Virus record (IMG/VR): IMGVR_UViG_3300042890_004141
Coordinates: 1-64,000 of that record
Length of the DNA: 64,000 nucleotides
Reading direction: 5' to 3' (one strand)
From: a virus
Positions 47,662-56,442 of this stretch are shown one piece after another. Positions within the stretch are counted from its first letter, which is position 1. Each line of letters starts with the position of its first letter. The notes beneath the pieces were generated by a model. The model did not search any database. It had not been told where the DNA came from and saw only the letters and a list, made by a program, of their open reading frames with translations. The position numbers and the translations under genes are program-made.

Positions 47662-48501
47662 TTAGAACGGCAAATCATTACTTTCATCTTCGTCTTCAAA
47701 CAAAGAATCAAATTGATCAGCTTTGTTGGCTTTAGGAGCCATAGGTGTTTTTAAAGCATAAGCTTTAACTGGAGCTACTTCTACTACTGCTTCTTCTTCA
47801 TCCTCATCTACATCTCCAGAAGCATCTTCAGGTGACAACCAATTTTGCAATACTTCTTTTAAAGCATCAAATTCCATTTTTCTTTGAATTTCTAACAATA
47901 CGGGTTGTTCTTTAAGGAATGTCTGGATTAATGAAGCATCAGAACTTAATGCAGTTGTTTTAGGTTTAATACGAATTGATGATTTAAGACCTTGACGACC
48001 ACCAATGTCACCTTTAACTACATCAACGGTAAAGTCTCTACCATCATTGATGTCTGTGTAGTCTCCATAATCTTCATCTTCAGCAATACCTAAAAGTTGC
48101 ATGTAAATTTCTTTACCAAATTCCCAAAGGCGTACTCCTTTTTCTTCCTCACCACGTACAATTACAGGAGCAAAAACTCTCATTTTTGGGTCTAATTTCT
48201 TAGCCAATACCCAGTTTTCACGATCATTGGTTTTACGAAGTTGAGCAGCAAATTCTACAATCGGGTCTTTTTCATCCCAGTTAGTTAAGGCGTAGATAGG
48301 AAATTTTGAAAATCCATAGTGAACAAAAACCTCTTGAAATGGGTTTTTAGGATTCAATTTAGAAGGAACAATACGAATTTGGTACTTTCCTTCTTCTTTT
48401 GGTTTCCAGTAAACTTTTGAGTAATCAATTTTTTCTTTCTTGCCTGTGTTGTTCGTCGACTGTAATGAATTTAGTCGTTGTTTGATTGATGCAATATCCA
48501 T
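47662..48501 (-). CDS. Single-strand DNA-binding protein, gp32-like
   Basis: WKPKEEGKYQIRIVPSKLNP and VRLWEFGKEIYMQLL are recognisable gp32-family OB-fold segments. No cysteine is present, so the zinc site of T4 gp32 is absent. The acidic tail from about residue 225 ends DESNDLPF, close to the DDDIPF tip of bacterial SSB. It coats single-stranded DNA and may recruit host SSB partners, which is an inference. Confidence 0.88.
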   Translation of the reverse strand: MDIASIKQRLNSLQSTNNTGKKEKIDYSKVYWKPKEEGKYQIRIVPSKLNPKNPFQEVFVHYGFSKFPIYALTNWDEKDPIVEFAAQLRKTNDRENWVLAKKLDPKMRVFAPVIVRGEEEKGVRLWEFGKEIYMQLLGIAEDEDYGDYTDINDGRDFTVDVVKGDIGGRQGLKSSIRIKPKTTALSSDASLIQTFLKEQPVLLEIQRKMEFDALKEVLQNWLSPEDASGDVDEDEEEAVVEVAPVKAYALKTPMAPKANKADQFDSLFEDEDESNDLPF

Positions 48502-48527
48502 GATTTTTATTTATTAGTTTAATATCG

Positions 48528-48559
48528 GAAATATATGAACGAGGTATTGTATAACCAAG
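48528..48559 (-). promoter_or_regulatory. Bacteroidota-type promoter of the SSB gene
   Basis: CTTGG begins at 48559 and TATATTTC ends at 48528 with a 20-nt spacer. A leader of about 22 nt precedes the SSB start. Confidence 0.65.
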
Positions 48560-48566
48560 TTAAGGT

Positions 48567-48588
48567 GGGCCCTCTTTTGAAGGGCCCG
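48567..48588. terminator. GC-rich hairpin between the 92-aa gene and the SSB gene
   Basis: GGGCCC arms flank a loop with TTCAAAAGA. The T-rich tract (TTTTATTTTT) lies on the plus-strand side, so as a classic terminator it would work better for plus-strand transcripts. No plus-strand gene is seen. On the minus strand it may still stall transcripts of the 92-aa gene. Confidence 0.5.
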
Positions 48589-48605
48589 TATTTTATTTTT
48601 ATTTA

Positions 48606-48884
48606 TTAATCTTCATCCTCTTCATCATTGTGTAGGAATGCTTCAATAGCATCTCCTAATAATCCACCTTCTGTACCTAAATAATCGTCTATAATATCAT
48701 CATCCGTAATATTTGCTTGATATAAATCTTTCATTACTTTAGCTACAGCATCATAAAACATGTCTCTAGCTTCCTGAGATACAGCACTATCCGGATCTTT
48801 AGCTTCTTTAGTTAAGCGAGATTGAGTGGTAATTTTATTTTCTACTAACCACTGTTTAGCGTTAAAATTGTCTGCTTTTTTCAT
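48606..48884 (-). CDS. Acidic hypothetical protein, 92 aa
   Basis: Function unknown. Helical with an Asp-rich C terminus (ITDDDIIDDYLGTEGG and HNDEEDED). A TTG at 48893 extends the frame, but the ATG at 48884 (MKKADNFNAKQWL) is the natural start behind the promoter at 48901-48932. Confidence 0.6.
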   Translation of the reverse strand: MKKADNFNAKQWLVENKITTQSRLTKEAKDPDSAVSQEARDMFYDAVAKVMKDLYQANITDDDIIDDYLGTEGGLLGDAIEAFLHNDEEDED

Positions 48885-48900
48885 GTTTATCAATATGTTA

Positions 48901-48932
48901 TAAATATAACAAAGAAATCCTAAATTGCCAAA
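48901..48932 (-). promoter_or_regulatory. Bacteroidota-type promoter
   Basis: TTTGGCA begins at 48932 and TATATTTA ends at 48901 with a 20-nt spacer. It drives the acidic 92-aa gene. Confidence 0.8.
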
Positions 48933-48940
48933 CCGGTTTT

Positions 48941-49399
48941 TTACAATTCAACAATCTTATAAACTTTTGTATTCAATTGTTTCAACTCATTATGGTTGGT
49001 TAACAAAATACAGTTTTTATAGTGCTGCCAGTTTACACGGTAAGATGGGTCAACCACTCCTCCGTTTAACTTTTTTATCAAATCATTCAACGCATTAATA
49101 GTATAAAGCGTATTGGTTTCTTTTTTTCTATGTACTAAAATAGTATTCAATGGAATACCTTCTACATTACCCTGCTCTACATTATAAGTAATAACATATT
49201 CATCTGTACTTTTAACATACAAAACAAACATCTTATTATACATAATAGAATAAGCTCTTGTCAGATCATTAATTAAATCATCTAAGCTTTCTAAAGTAGT
49301 AAATGTACAAAATAACTTATTATTCACGTCGCGTATGGTGGTTAAATCAAAATCGTATCCACTATACATATGTTTATCCTCTTGTAAAATCATAGTCAT
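48941..49399 (-). CDS. Unknown partner-like protein of the family A polymerase, 152 aa
   Basis: Function unknown. It overlaps the family A polymerase gene by 26 nt and has its own leader AAAAAAGGTTATG, so the pair is probably co-expressed. ITYNVEQGNVEGIPLNTILV and NWQHYKNCILLTNHNELKQL look alpha/beta. It could be an accessory subunit, but no motif proves that. Confidence 0.6.
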   Translation of the reverse strand: MTMILQEDKHMYSGYDFDLTTIRDVNNKLFCTFTTLESLDDLINDLTRAYSIMYNKMFVLYVKSTDEYVITYNVEQGNVEGIPLNTILVHRKKETNTLYTINALNDLIKKLNGGVVDPSYRVNWQHYKNCILLTNHNELKQLNTKVYKIVEL

Positions 49400-50663
49400 A
49401 ACCTTTTTTAGTTTTTGTAATTAATTTATATTTTTCAAATACTTTATTTATCTCAAGTTCAATACCTTCTTCCTTATCTCCTAGTTCAAACAAAAAACTA
49501 TCATAAGTATATAACACTATCTTAGTTTTCTTACCCCTTAATAACTTATGTATATCCATTAATATCCTAGTATTAATAGCTGTTTCTATGTTTTGCAACA
49601 TATAGTTAAAAAGTTTTTGTGGATTCATATTTTCCAGCTTATCCTTTTCAAAGCAATAACCTGAAATTGGTACAGTAACTTGACCGGAGTTATTAAACGC
49701 CTCCCAATTTATTGCTACAAATTCTTTTACTTTCTTAAAAAATTCCAGATGCTCATACTCTTTAAATACACCACCATAGAGTTGTTTAAAAGTGATTTCT
49801 TTTGCTTCTTGATAACTGGTTTGGTAGAGGTCTGCAAACGCCTGGTGGACATCTGAAACGCCAAAATCATAGGTAAGTAAGCGACCGACAATAGTAGGAT
49901 GATATGCGCTAATATCGAACTCAACAAATCCATGACTCGATATGTAGCTTCTCCTTGAGCCATCTTCTTTATTTATTGCTGCGAAATTAACACCATTAAA
50001 AGAGTTACTTGGTCTACGGGTTGTTGTAGCCAAATTGTAACTTGTGTAGATCCTATCATCTTGGATAGAATAAAATTCTTGATTGAGTTCATAGTGTTTA
50101 TCAAATTCATATTTATCTATTTTTAATCCGTTTTTTTCAATACCAAAGAATGCTAATACTACCTTGCTGTTATAAAAATCAAACCAATCGGGTAGTTCCT
50201 TAGGTAAAACACTACGAACGTGACTATAAATATGTTCACACTTCTCATAGTGCTTAGTTACCGGTATTAGTTTATTGGTTTCTTTATATGTAGGATATTT
50301 GGAGTAAAAGTAATTATATACTTTAGGTGGATCTTGTATATACGGAGGAGTGAGTTGGGATAGGTCGCACAAGCATTTTAATGGAAAATAATATAATGCC
50401 TGTTTTTTATCTTGTACCCATACTCGTTCTATTTTTTGTAGTATAGCGTTTATTAACGTTTTATTAAGCGAGGCTGTTTCGCTATGCGAAACACATAACA
50501 TATAGCCTTTAGTGTCGTTAAACGGCCTAATATAAACTAATGATATATTATTTAAGGCAGGATGAACATTATCATGGTAAGGAATAATTTCAACAAAAGC
50601 TTCCTTAATTACTTTTTGTTGTAATACCTCTAAATCTTTATCTGTCTCAATTAGCCAAAACAT
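49374..50663 (-). CDS. Divergent family A DNA polymerase with degenerate exonuclease
   Basis: Residues 168-185 (AFFGIEKNGLKID) are a PolA thumb block. Motif A is VEFDISAYHPTI (Asp250), with His where Pol I has Glu710. Motif B is AKEITFKQLYGG (Lys288, Tyr296), with Tyr at the Arg754 position. Motif C is LYTYDSFLF (Asp388), with Ser for Glu883. RIYTSYNLATTTRRPSNSFN is the GRLSS region. The first 150 residues look like a 3'-5' exonuclease that lost its acidic residues. It exists in addition to the family B replicase. Confidence 0.82.
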   Translation of the reverse strand: MFWLIETDKDLEVLQQKVIKEAFVEIIPYHDNVHPALNNISLVYIRPFNDTKGYMLCVSHSETASLNKTLINAILQKIERVWVQDKKQALYYFPLKCLCDLSQLTPPYIQDPPKVYNYFYSKYPTYKETNKLIPVTKHYEKCEHIYSHVRSVLPKELPDWFDFYNSKVVLAFFGIEKNGLKIDKYEFDKHYELNQEFYSIQDDRIYTSYNLATTTRRPSNSFNGVNFAAINKEDGSRRSYISSHGFVEFDISAYHPTIVGRLLTYDFGVSDVHQAFADLYQTSYQEAKEITFKQLYGGVFKEYEHLEFFKKVKEFVAINWEAFNNSGQVTVPISGYCFEKDKLENMNPQKLFNYMLQNIETAINTRILMDIHKLLRGKKTKIVLYTYDSFLFELGDKEEGIELEINKVFEKYKLITKTKKGYDYDFTRG

Positions 50664-50677
50664 AACCTTTATTGATA

Positions 50678-50709
50678 TTAATATAACATCAATATATTAT
50701 ACAACCAAA
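50678..50709 (-). promoter_or_regulatory. Bacteroidota-type promoter of the family A polymerase
   Basis: TTTGGTT begins at 50709 and TATATTAA ends at 50678 with a 20-nt spacer. The leader AATAAAGGTTATG precedes the start. Confidence 0.75.
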
Positions 50710-51342
50710 TTATTGGTAGTATTTTGTCCAATCAAATTTTAAGTATTGATCTAAGGCAGGTAATTTTAAAGTAGTGGAAGTTAATAAAGTATTATCTCTA
50801 TTTACTTTAGCTGCTTGTTCTTTAGTTCCTGTTAGTTGCCAATCTAAATAGAAAGGAATGTATAAAGTAAATTGTATTCTAGGATCTTTAGCTACTAATT
50901 GATCAAATATATTTTGATTTATTTCAATATATTTATTTTCATTTGTTTTTTTACAAAAATATCTTTTAAATTCTCCAATTTGATAATCTTGTTGAGATGG
51001 TAAAACAGGATTATAATAAGGTAAAATTCTATTTATAGGTAAATATTTAGGATAATCTCTATAATTAAAATCATTAGGGTATGGAAAGTTTAAAAACCCA
51101 CCATTAGTACTAATTGAATATTCTGGAGGAGAATTGAATGAATTAACAGAAGGATAAAGTGTTGGTGGATTTTCAATTAATTCAAAGCTAGGTAGATCTT
51201 GAGGTGTTTTGCCTGAAAAATATTTTCCGCTAGATAGTTGATAGTAATATCCTATGTATGTCTCAAAAGTAGTAGCATTATACAACTCATTACCATTAGT
51301 ATATAAGTTAAGAGTTATTTGGGACAGAGGATAATAAGACAT
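50710..51342 (-). CDS. Probable tail/baseplate-region protein of unknown function, 210 aa
   Basis: The protein is rich in Tyr, Pro, Asn and Ser, typical of virion parts. It is the last gene of the baseplate block, 12 nt after the hub gene. I recognise no family. A virion structural or assembly role follows only from context. Confidence 0.6.
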   Translation of the reverse strand: MSYYPLSQITLNLYTNGNELYNATTFETYIGYYYQLSSGKYFSGKTPQDLPSFELIENPPTLYPSVNSFNSPPEYSISTNGGFLNFPYPNDFNYRDYPKYLPINRILPYYNPVLPSQQDYQIGEFKRYFCKKTNENKYIEINQNIFDQLVAKDPRIQFTLYIPFYLDWQLTGTKEQAAKVNRDNTLLTSTTLKLPALDQYLKFDWTKYYQ

Positions 51343-51354
51343 ATTTGTTTATAA

Positions 51355-54276
51355 TTATTCAGGTACTCTAATTATTCCTCTAATACCACCATGATATTTT
51401 TCAATATATTTATTTGTTCTTAATGCTTGGTAATTAACTTTACCATTTCCTTCATTTCCATAGTTACCATCAATAGATTCAAATCCATTTTTAGAAACAG
51501 CGCCTGCTATAGAAATATGACTTTGCTTATAAAAAATCATATCCCCTGGTTTAATTACTGTTCTTCCTGGGATGTATTCTTCAGCGTATCCTTTTGCTTT
51601 CATATTTTGAAAAGTGGTCTCACATGATCCTGCTAATGGCATTCTTCCAGGAGTAAAACTATTAAACAAACCTAAATAAAATTCTTTAATTTTAGCATCT
51701 TTACTTCCTACTTCTTGATAAGCTTCTTTCCAAACTAAATCAGCAAAGAAGTTACACCAAGCGTTTCCTCTACTCCAACCAACAGATTTCATTTTATTTT
51801 CAAAATCAGTACTTACAAATTTTTCATTAGTACCTATTTCTCTTTGTCCTATATATCCTCTGGCTATTCGTACTATAGTATTCCTAATATCAGATAATTT
51901 AGGATCATTAGTATAAGGTAAAGGAGATTGATTTGGACTTGACCGTTGAGTTTTAATAGGAGATGTTTGTTTTCCAGGTTTAGTCCCTACAGGGTCTAAA
52001 GGTATAGCAGCTGAGGTTATATTAGTGGTCCAAGCATTATTTTGAATAGTATGTGATATATTCATAATAACAAACTCCATGGCTTCAGGATAATTTTTAG
52101 GTAAAAATCTAGAATCAATATTAAATTTATTAAATATTTTCATACCAGATAATCCATCCATAGTTAAAGTTAAATTAAAAGGTAAAAATCCACTGTTTGG
52201 TGATGATGAATATGGGTTAGTAGTTTTAACTGCTAGTGTTGATTGTTTTTGATCATACTCTAAAAGTTGTTTTTGAGTATTTGTAAAGTTAGCAAATGAA
52301 TCTTCATTCCATTGATGTACAATTAATGATGATATAAATGAATCAAAAATACGAAGTGTTTCTTGATAAGTATCATTTGTATCTTTATTATCATTTTCAC
52401 TTTGTATTTTAGTATTTGATGGACTAAATATTTCTTTTTTAATTCTGTCTTCTGTTCCTTTATTTAAATTAGATATAGCAATAGCATCTTGTCCAGTCAC
52501 ATAACCCCTTGCTGTAGCACCAATAGTAATCATAGTAGCTAAATCAGGTGTAATTTCTGTTTTAAGTTGTAAGTCTCTAACAAAACTACCACCTACAATA
52601 GACCCAGATTCATTAGTTTCTAATCCATATACATTAAACTGTGTTGTTTTTTTATTTGTTATAATAGTACTTCTATCAGGCAATGATGTTTTATCTATAA
52701 AAATAATAGTGTTAGTATCATAATCTATTTTAGGAGTTATACTATTAAAATTACCTGTTGCCTTACAAAACCCAGACATTATACTATTTAATAAAGAAAC
52801 AAGAGATATATTCCCATCTGTATCTTTTGAATCTTCTAATAGTTTTAAAATAAAAACCATATTAAAATAACAAAACATTAGTTTACCATAGGAGTTATTA
52901 CCTTTACTAATTACAAAATCGTCAATATCAGGATATAAAGTTTGTTCAGGTGTTGTAGAAGTAAAACCAGTAGCTCCAGGTATATTATACTCTACTTCAA
53001 TAGCAGGTAATGTTTTTTTAAAAGCACATATCCTAGGATCTGAAGGGATTTGTTTTGGAGGAGTGTATATTAATATTTTATCACTATCAGTATCTCCAAC
53101 ATTTAAAATTTTCTCACTAGTATCATTTATTGTTGGGATGATACTATTTTTTATTAGTTGTAAAAAAGTACCAAATCGAACAAAGTATTGGGTTTGACCT
53201 GTTGTGTATGATTGAGAGAAATAATCAACAGATTTTGATCCATCAAGAGAATAAGTATTAGTCCCTATAGTATTTGTTTTTGGAATCAATTTTTGAATTT
53301 CAGCAAACACAGCTCCTATAGTACTGCTTTGAGCAAAAGATACTATTGTGTCTTCAGAAGTGTTAGGTAATCCTGCTGATAGGGCTTCACTTAGATTAAA
53401 AGTAGTAGGTCTAGTTGGTCCTTCTGTTTGGAGAAAAGTAGGTTTTCCAGGAAGTAAAAGGTTAGTTTTAAGTGCTTCTATAACATCACCTGCGCTTCTT
53501 AAAATAATAGTTATGTCATAAGAACCATCTCTATTAAATGTCCAACTATAATTTACTACTCTGCCTATTAAAGCATCATAGTTACCATCAGTATATTCTC
53601 GTTGGATTGCTACAGCTTTAAGTAAGTTATTATAAGTTACAACATCTGTACCTAGTTCATCCTTTATATAACCGAAATTATATTTTTTAATTAAAAATGA
53701 GTCAGCTAAACTAGTTATATTATCAGAAACATAGTTTCCTATATTATTAAAATAAGATGTATTACCCCATTCTAATAACATAGTATAACCTACTCTTAAA
53801 TATAATGTACTAATTATATCAAATTGAGTTTTATTGTTAGCTTTAATTTGAACTGTACCTGTTCTAAGAGAGCCCATAGTCTCACTTTTTATATTAGCAG
53901 ATACAATACCGGGCATAGGCTGAATTCCCCATTCTGTTCCTCCTAAACCATATGCTCCCATATTATCATAAACTCTACTTGAGTCAATTCCTGCTCTTTG
54001 AAAGTTTTCAATACCAGGATTAGTTCTAGGAATTTCATCAGTAACACCATTAAATAAAACATATTTAATAGCTAACTCATCAGATTTAGCAAATCCACCA
54101 CCTAACATATTTAAGTCAGTTATGTTAGCTGATGATACTAATTTAACAAAACTAGTTTTACTATTAGCCCAAAGGATTTGTTCTGTTGTTCTATTAATTG
54201 ATCCTAAGATTTCTTGTCTTTTATTAACTTGTTCATCAACAAATGATTCAAAACCTTCCCCTATTATATTTGACAT
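51355..54276 (-). CDS. Baseplate hub protein with C-terminal CHAP-like peptidoglycan hydrolase
   Basis: The large N-terminal part (AYGLGGTEWGIQPMPGIVSA and TMLLEWGNTSYF) fits a gp27/hub-like protein. The last 170 residues form a Cys/His hydrolase: RGNAWCNFFADLVWKEA has the Cys, and YKQSHISIAGAV the His. It would cut the cell wall at infection, like the lysozyme part of T4 gp5 but with another enzyme type. 973 residues is long, suggesting a fusion of hub and tail lysin. Confidence 0.75.
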   Translation of the reverse strand: MSNIIGEGFESFVDEQVNKRQEILGSINRTTEQILWANSKTSFVKLVSSANITDLNMLGGGFAKSDELAIKYVLFNGVTDEIPRTNPGIENFQRAGIDSSRVYDNMGAYGLGGTEWGIQPMPGIVSANIKSETMGSLRTGTVQIKANNKTQFDIISTLYLRVGYTMLLEWGNTSYFNNIGNYVSDNITSLADSFLIKKYNFGYIKDELGTDVVTYNNLLKAVAIQREYTDGNYDALIGRVVNYSWTFNRDGSYDITIILRSAGDVIEALKTNLLLPGKPTFLQTEGPTRPTTFNLSEALSAGLPNTSEDTIVSFAQSSTIGAVFAEIQKLIPKTNTIGTNTYSLDGSKSVDYFSQSYTTGQTQYFVRFGTFLQLIKNSIIPTINDTSEKILNVGDTDSDKILIYTPPKQIPSDPRICAFKKTLPAIEVEYNIPGATGFTSTTPEQTLYPDIDDFVISKGNNSYGKLMFCYFNMVFILKLLEDSKDTDGNISLVSLLNSIMSGFCKATGNFNSITPKIDYDTNTIIFIDKTSLPDRSTIITNKKTTQFNVYGLETNESGSIVGGSFVRDLQLKTEITPDLATMITIGATARGYVTGQDAIAISNLNKGTEDRIKKEIFSPSNTKIQSENDNKDTNDTYQETLRIFDSFISSLIVHQWNEDSFANFTNTQKQLLEYDQKQSTLAVKTTNPYSSSPNSGFLPFNLTLTMDGLSGMKIFNKFNIDSRFLPKNYPEAMEFVIMNISHTIQNNAWTTNITSAAIPLDPVGTKPGKQTSPIKTQRSSPNQSPLPYTNDPKLSDIRNTIVRIARGYIGQREIGTNEKFVSTDFENKMKSVGWSRGNAWCNFFADLVWKEAYQEVGSKDAKIKEFYLGLFNSFTPGRMPLAGSCETTFQNMKAKGYAEEYIPGRTVIKPGDMIFYKQSHISIAGAVSKNGFESIDGNYGNEGNGKVNYQALRTNKYIEKYHGGIRGIIRVPE

Positions 54277-54278
54277 AA

Positions 54279-54578
54279 TTAAGAATTTATTGTATTAAAA
54301 GCACTTACTACTCCAGCATAAAAAGCAGGTATTCTAATTTGCAATCCTTCAGGAATAACTAATGAATTTTGAGGTAATTTATCTGTATTAGCTATGGATA
54401 TAACCCACCATAAAGAACTATTTTTATAATATTGTAATGCTAAAACATCAAACCTGTCACCTTGAACAGTATAAACATAGATATCATCAGAAGTAACTGG
54501 TACTTCTGGATAGCGAGAAGTGACATATACTAATTTTTTATCTATTTTAGTTTTTGGTATGTTTTGATATCTATTCAT
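54279..54578 (-). CDS. LysM-like baseplate protein, gp53-like, 99 aa
   Basis: YTVQGDRFDVLALQYYKNSS followed by WWVISIANTD and IPEGLQIRIP is a LysM-type fold as found in baseplate proteins between hub and wedge (gp53, or Afp7 in related systems). At 99 residues only this domain is present. It lies 2 nt after the hub gene in reading order. Confidence 0.7.
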   Translation of the reverse strand: MNRYQNIPKTKIDKKLVYVTSRYPEVPVTSDDIYVYTVQGDRFDVLALQYYKNSSLWWVISIANTDKLPQNSLVIPEGLQIRIPAFYAGVVSAFNTINS

Positions 54579-54582
54579 ATTA

Positions 54583-56442
54583 TTAGAATACTAATTCAGG
54601 ATTGTCACTAATAGGAGCATTTCCTGTAAAGTTAGTTGGACCGCCAGTAGGCTCAGGTGTTTTAATTGTTTTTATAGGATAATCATTACCACTACTATTA
54701 GCTAAAGATATAAATTGTTGGTCACCATAAGCATTAGCAAATCCTACAGAATTATCAGTGCTGAAATCTTCAGTTGCTCTATTTGAAAAAGTTAATGATT
54801 GTTTAGATGGAATAAAGTTTTGAATAGGTATAAAGTTAAAAGATGAAACTCGTATAATATGAGGCATTTGTTTAACACTATCATCTACACCTCCATTTGT
54901 ATCAATTCCTATTTCCCATGGTGAATCATCCTGAATATCATAAGTTAAACTAGTTATAATGCCGGGTTGTTCATAAACATATCCTCCAACAGTTAATTGG
55001 ACTATATTTCCTCTCATATACCCCTGAGGACTATAATCAGGAGCAGTTGTTGAAGCTAAATAGTTTAATTTTTTATACATGGGTATAAGCTCTTGTTTTG
55101 ATTGAGCTGCTACTGTCCAAGATAATGTAATAGTTCTAGTAAACCCATTGTAGGTGTAAAAATTTTCTCCTCTTCCTAAATATCTAAACGGTGACCATTC
55201 TGCTTGGTATGAATCAGACATCCCACCTAAAAATGCTCTAAAGTGTAAAAAAGTTTTAAACGTTGGTTCATTATTATCAATAACCGCTATTCTAAAATTA
55301 ACTAAATCATCTAAATTAGAATCTGTACTTGCTTCTTGACTTCGATAAATAGGAACAGAATTAATTTTATCTAATCCAGGTTGAAAAGATCCAAGATTGG
55401 TTGCTCCGGGTGATGTAATACTTACTCCAGTGTATGATAAACCATCAGTATAATTAGCATAGCTTTTACCGGATCGTCGACCTGGTTGGCCTAAGTTAGT
55501 TCTTAGGTCATAATTTTGGGTTTGATAATCAGGAGCTAAAGGAGTGGCTCCACTTTCTGTAGATGTTCTACCATTTTGTTTTAAATCTCCTATTTGATTT
55601 CTTAAAATTTTTCTAAAATCTTGAATTTCTGGAGATGATTTGCTGCCGTTAGGTGTACTTAAAGAATTAGGTTGGGGTCCAGTTTGTAAAAGAGGAAAAG
55701 GAACAGTTGAAGGAGCAAAAGGTTTACTAATTAATGTAGAATTATAAACCCAAGTATCATTATTAAAATAGGAATTTTTACTAGGTTGAGATAAAAAGGT
55801 TTTAGATGTTTTAGAATATCTTATGTTTGTATTTCCTATTCCTAAATTTGAACCTGGTCCTCCAGTGTAAGTCATTACATCTGGTCCATTATTAAGGATT
55901 ATATTATTATTGGTTTTTGATGATTGTAAGATATTAGCATCTAATAAATTAATTAATCTATTAGTATTTGTTTTTGGATTTGCTACTGTTGGAGTTACTC
56001 TAACATCATATAAATTTTCATTGTTAGCAAAAGCACCAGTTCCAGCAGACGGATTTCTACCTTGTTTATTTAAATGTCCACCAAAAGCAACAACACCTGT
56101 TTGTGCTAATGTATTTAGCGGTGAATAAGCACCTTCATTTAATATACTGCTTGTTTGTGTACGAACAGCAGTACGAGATAATAATTGTTGTTTAGCTGTA
56201 AATAAGATACCGTTTGGTGATTTGGTATCTCTAAACATTTTAGTTAAACGTTCAACATCCGCGGCTGTATCTCTAACAGCATTAATACCACCTCTTAATA
56301 AGAAATCAGTTGTACCTATATAAGGACCAATCCTATCAGGAATGGGAGTGGTAATATATGGTTGCCCACTATTACCTCCATTGACCCTGTCATTCCCATA
56401 CCGTAGGGACTTAAGATCCGTTTTTAGGTTTATTAATCCCAT
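54583..56442 (-). CDS. Baseplate tail-tube initiator/cap-like protein, 619 aa
   Basis: A Gly/Asn/Ser-rich first half is followed by a conserved-looking domain (FLHFRAFLGGMSDSYQAEWS, YTYNGFTRTITLSWTVAAQS, MRGNIVQLTVGGYVYEQPG) like tube-like baseplate proteins gp48/gp54. By position between tape measure and LysM protein it would cap the baseplate and start the tube. gp48 and gp54 cannot be told apart here. Confidence 0.6.
   Translation of the reverse strand: MGLINLKTDLKSLRYGNDRVNGGNSGQPYITTPIPDRIGPYIGTTDFLLRGGINAVRDTAADVERLTKMFRDTKSPNGILFTAKQQLLSRTAVRTQTSSILNEGAYSPLNTLAQTGVVAFGGHLNKQGRNPSAGTGAFANNENLYDVRVTPTVANPKTNTNRLINLLDANILQSSKTNNNIILNNGPDVMTYTGGPGSNLGIGNTNIRYSKTSKTFLSQPSKNSYFNNDTWVYNSTLISKPFAPSTVPFPLLQTGPQPNSLSTPNGSKSSPEIQDFRKILRNQIGDLKQNGRTSTESGATPLAPDYQTQNYDLRTNLGQPGRRSGKSYANYTDGLSYTGVSITSPGATNLGSFQPGLDKINSVPIYRSQEASTDSNLDDLVNFRIAVIDNNEPTFKTFLHFRAFLGGMSDSYQAEWSPFRYLGRGENFYTYNGFTRTITLSWTVAAQSKQELIPMYKKLNYLASTTAPDYSPQGYMRGNIVQLTVGGYVYEQPGIITSLTYDIQDDSPWEIGIDTNGGVDDSVKQMPHIIRVSSFNFIPIQNFIPSKQSLTFSNRATEDFSTDNSVGFANAYGDQQFISLANSSGNDYPIKTIKTPEPTGGPTNFTGNAPISDNPELVF

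Noticed and set aside
47643-47674. Promoter before the UvsX gene
   Set aside because: TTTG is 20 nt from TTATTTTA, but the -7 box would overlap the ATG and lacks the TAnnTTT pattern. UvsX is more likely read from the SSB promoter.
48567-48588. Strong minus-strand terminator
   Set aside because: The stem is good but the T tract is on the other side, so as a minus-strand terminator it is weak. It is listed with low confidence.
49374-50663. Pseudogene of a family A polymerase
   Set aside because: The frame is intact, has its own promoter and leader, and keeps both catalytic Asp, so it is probably functional though divergent.
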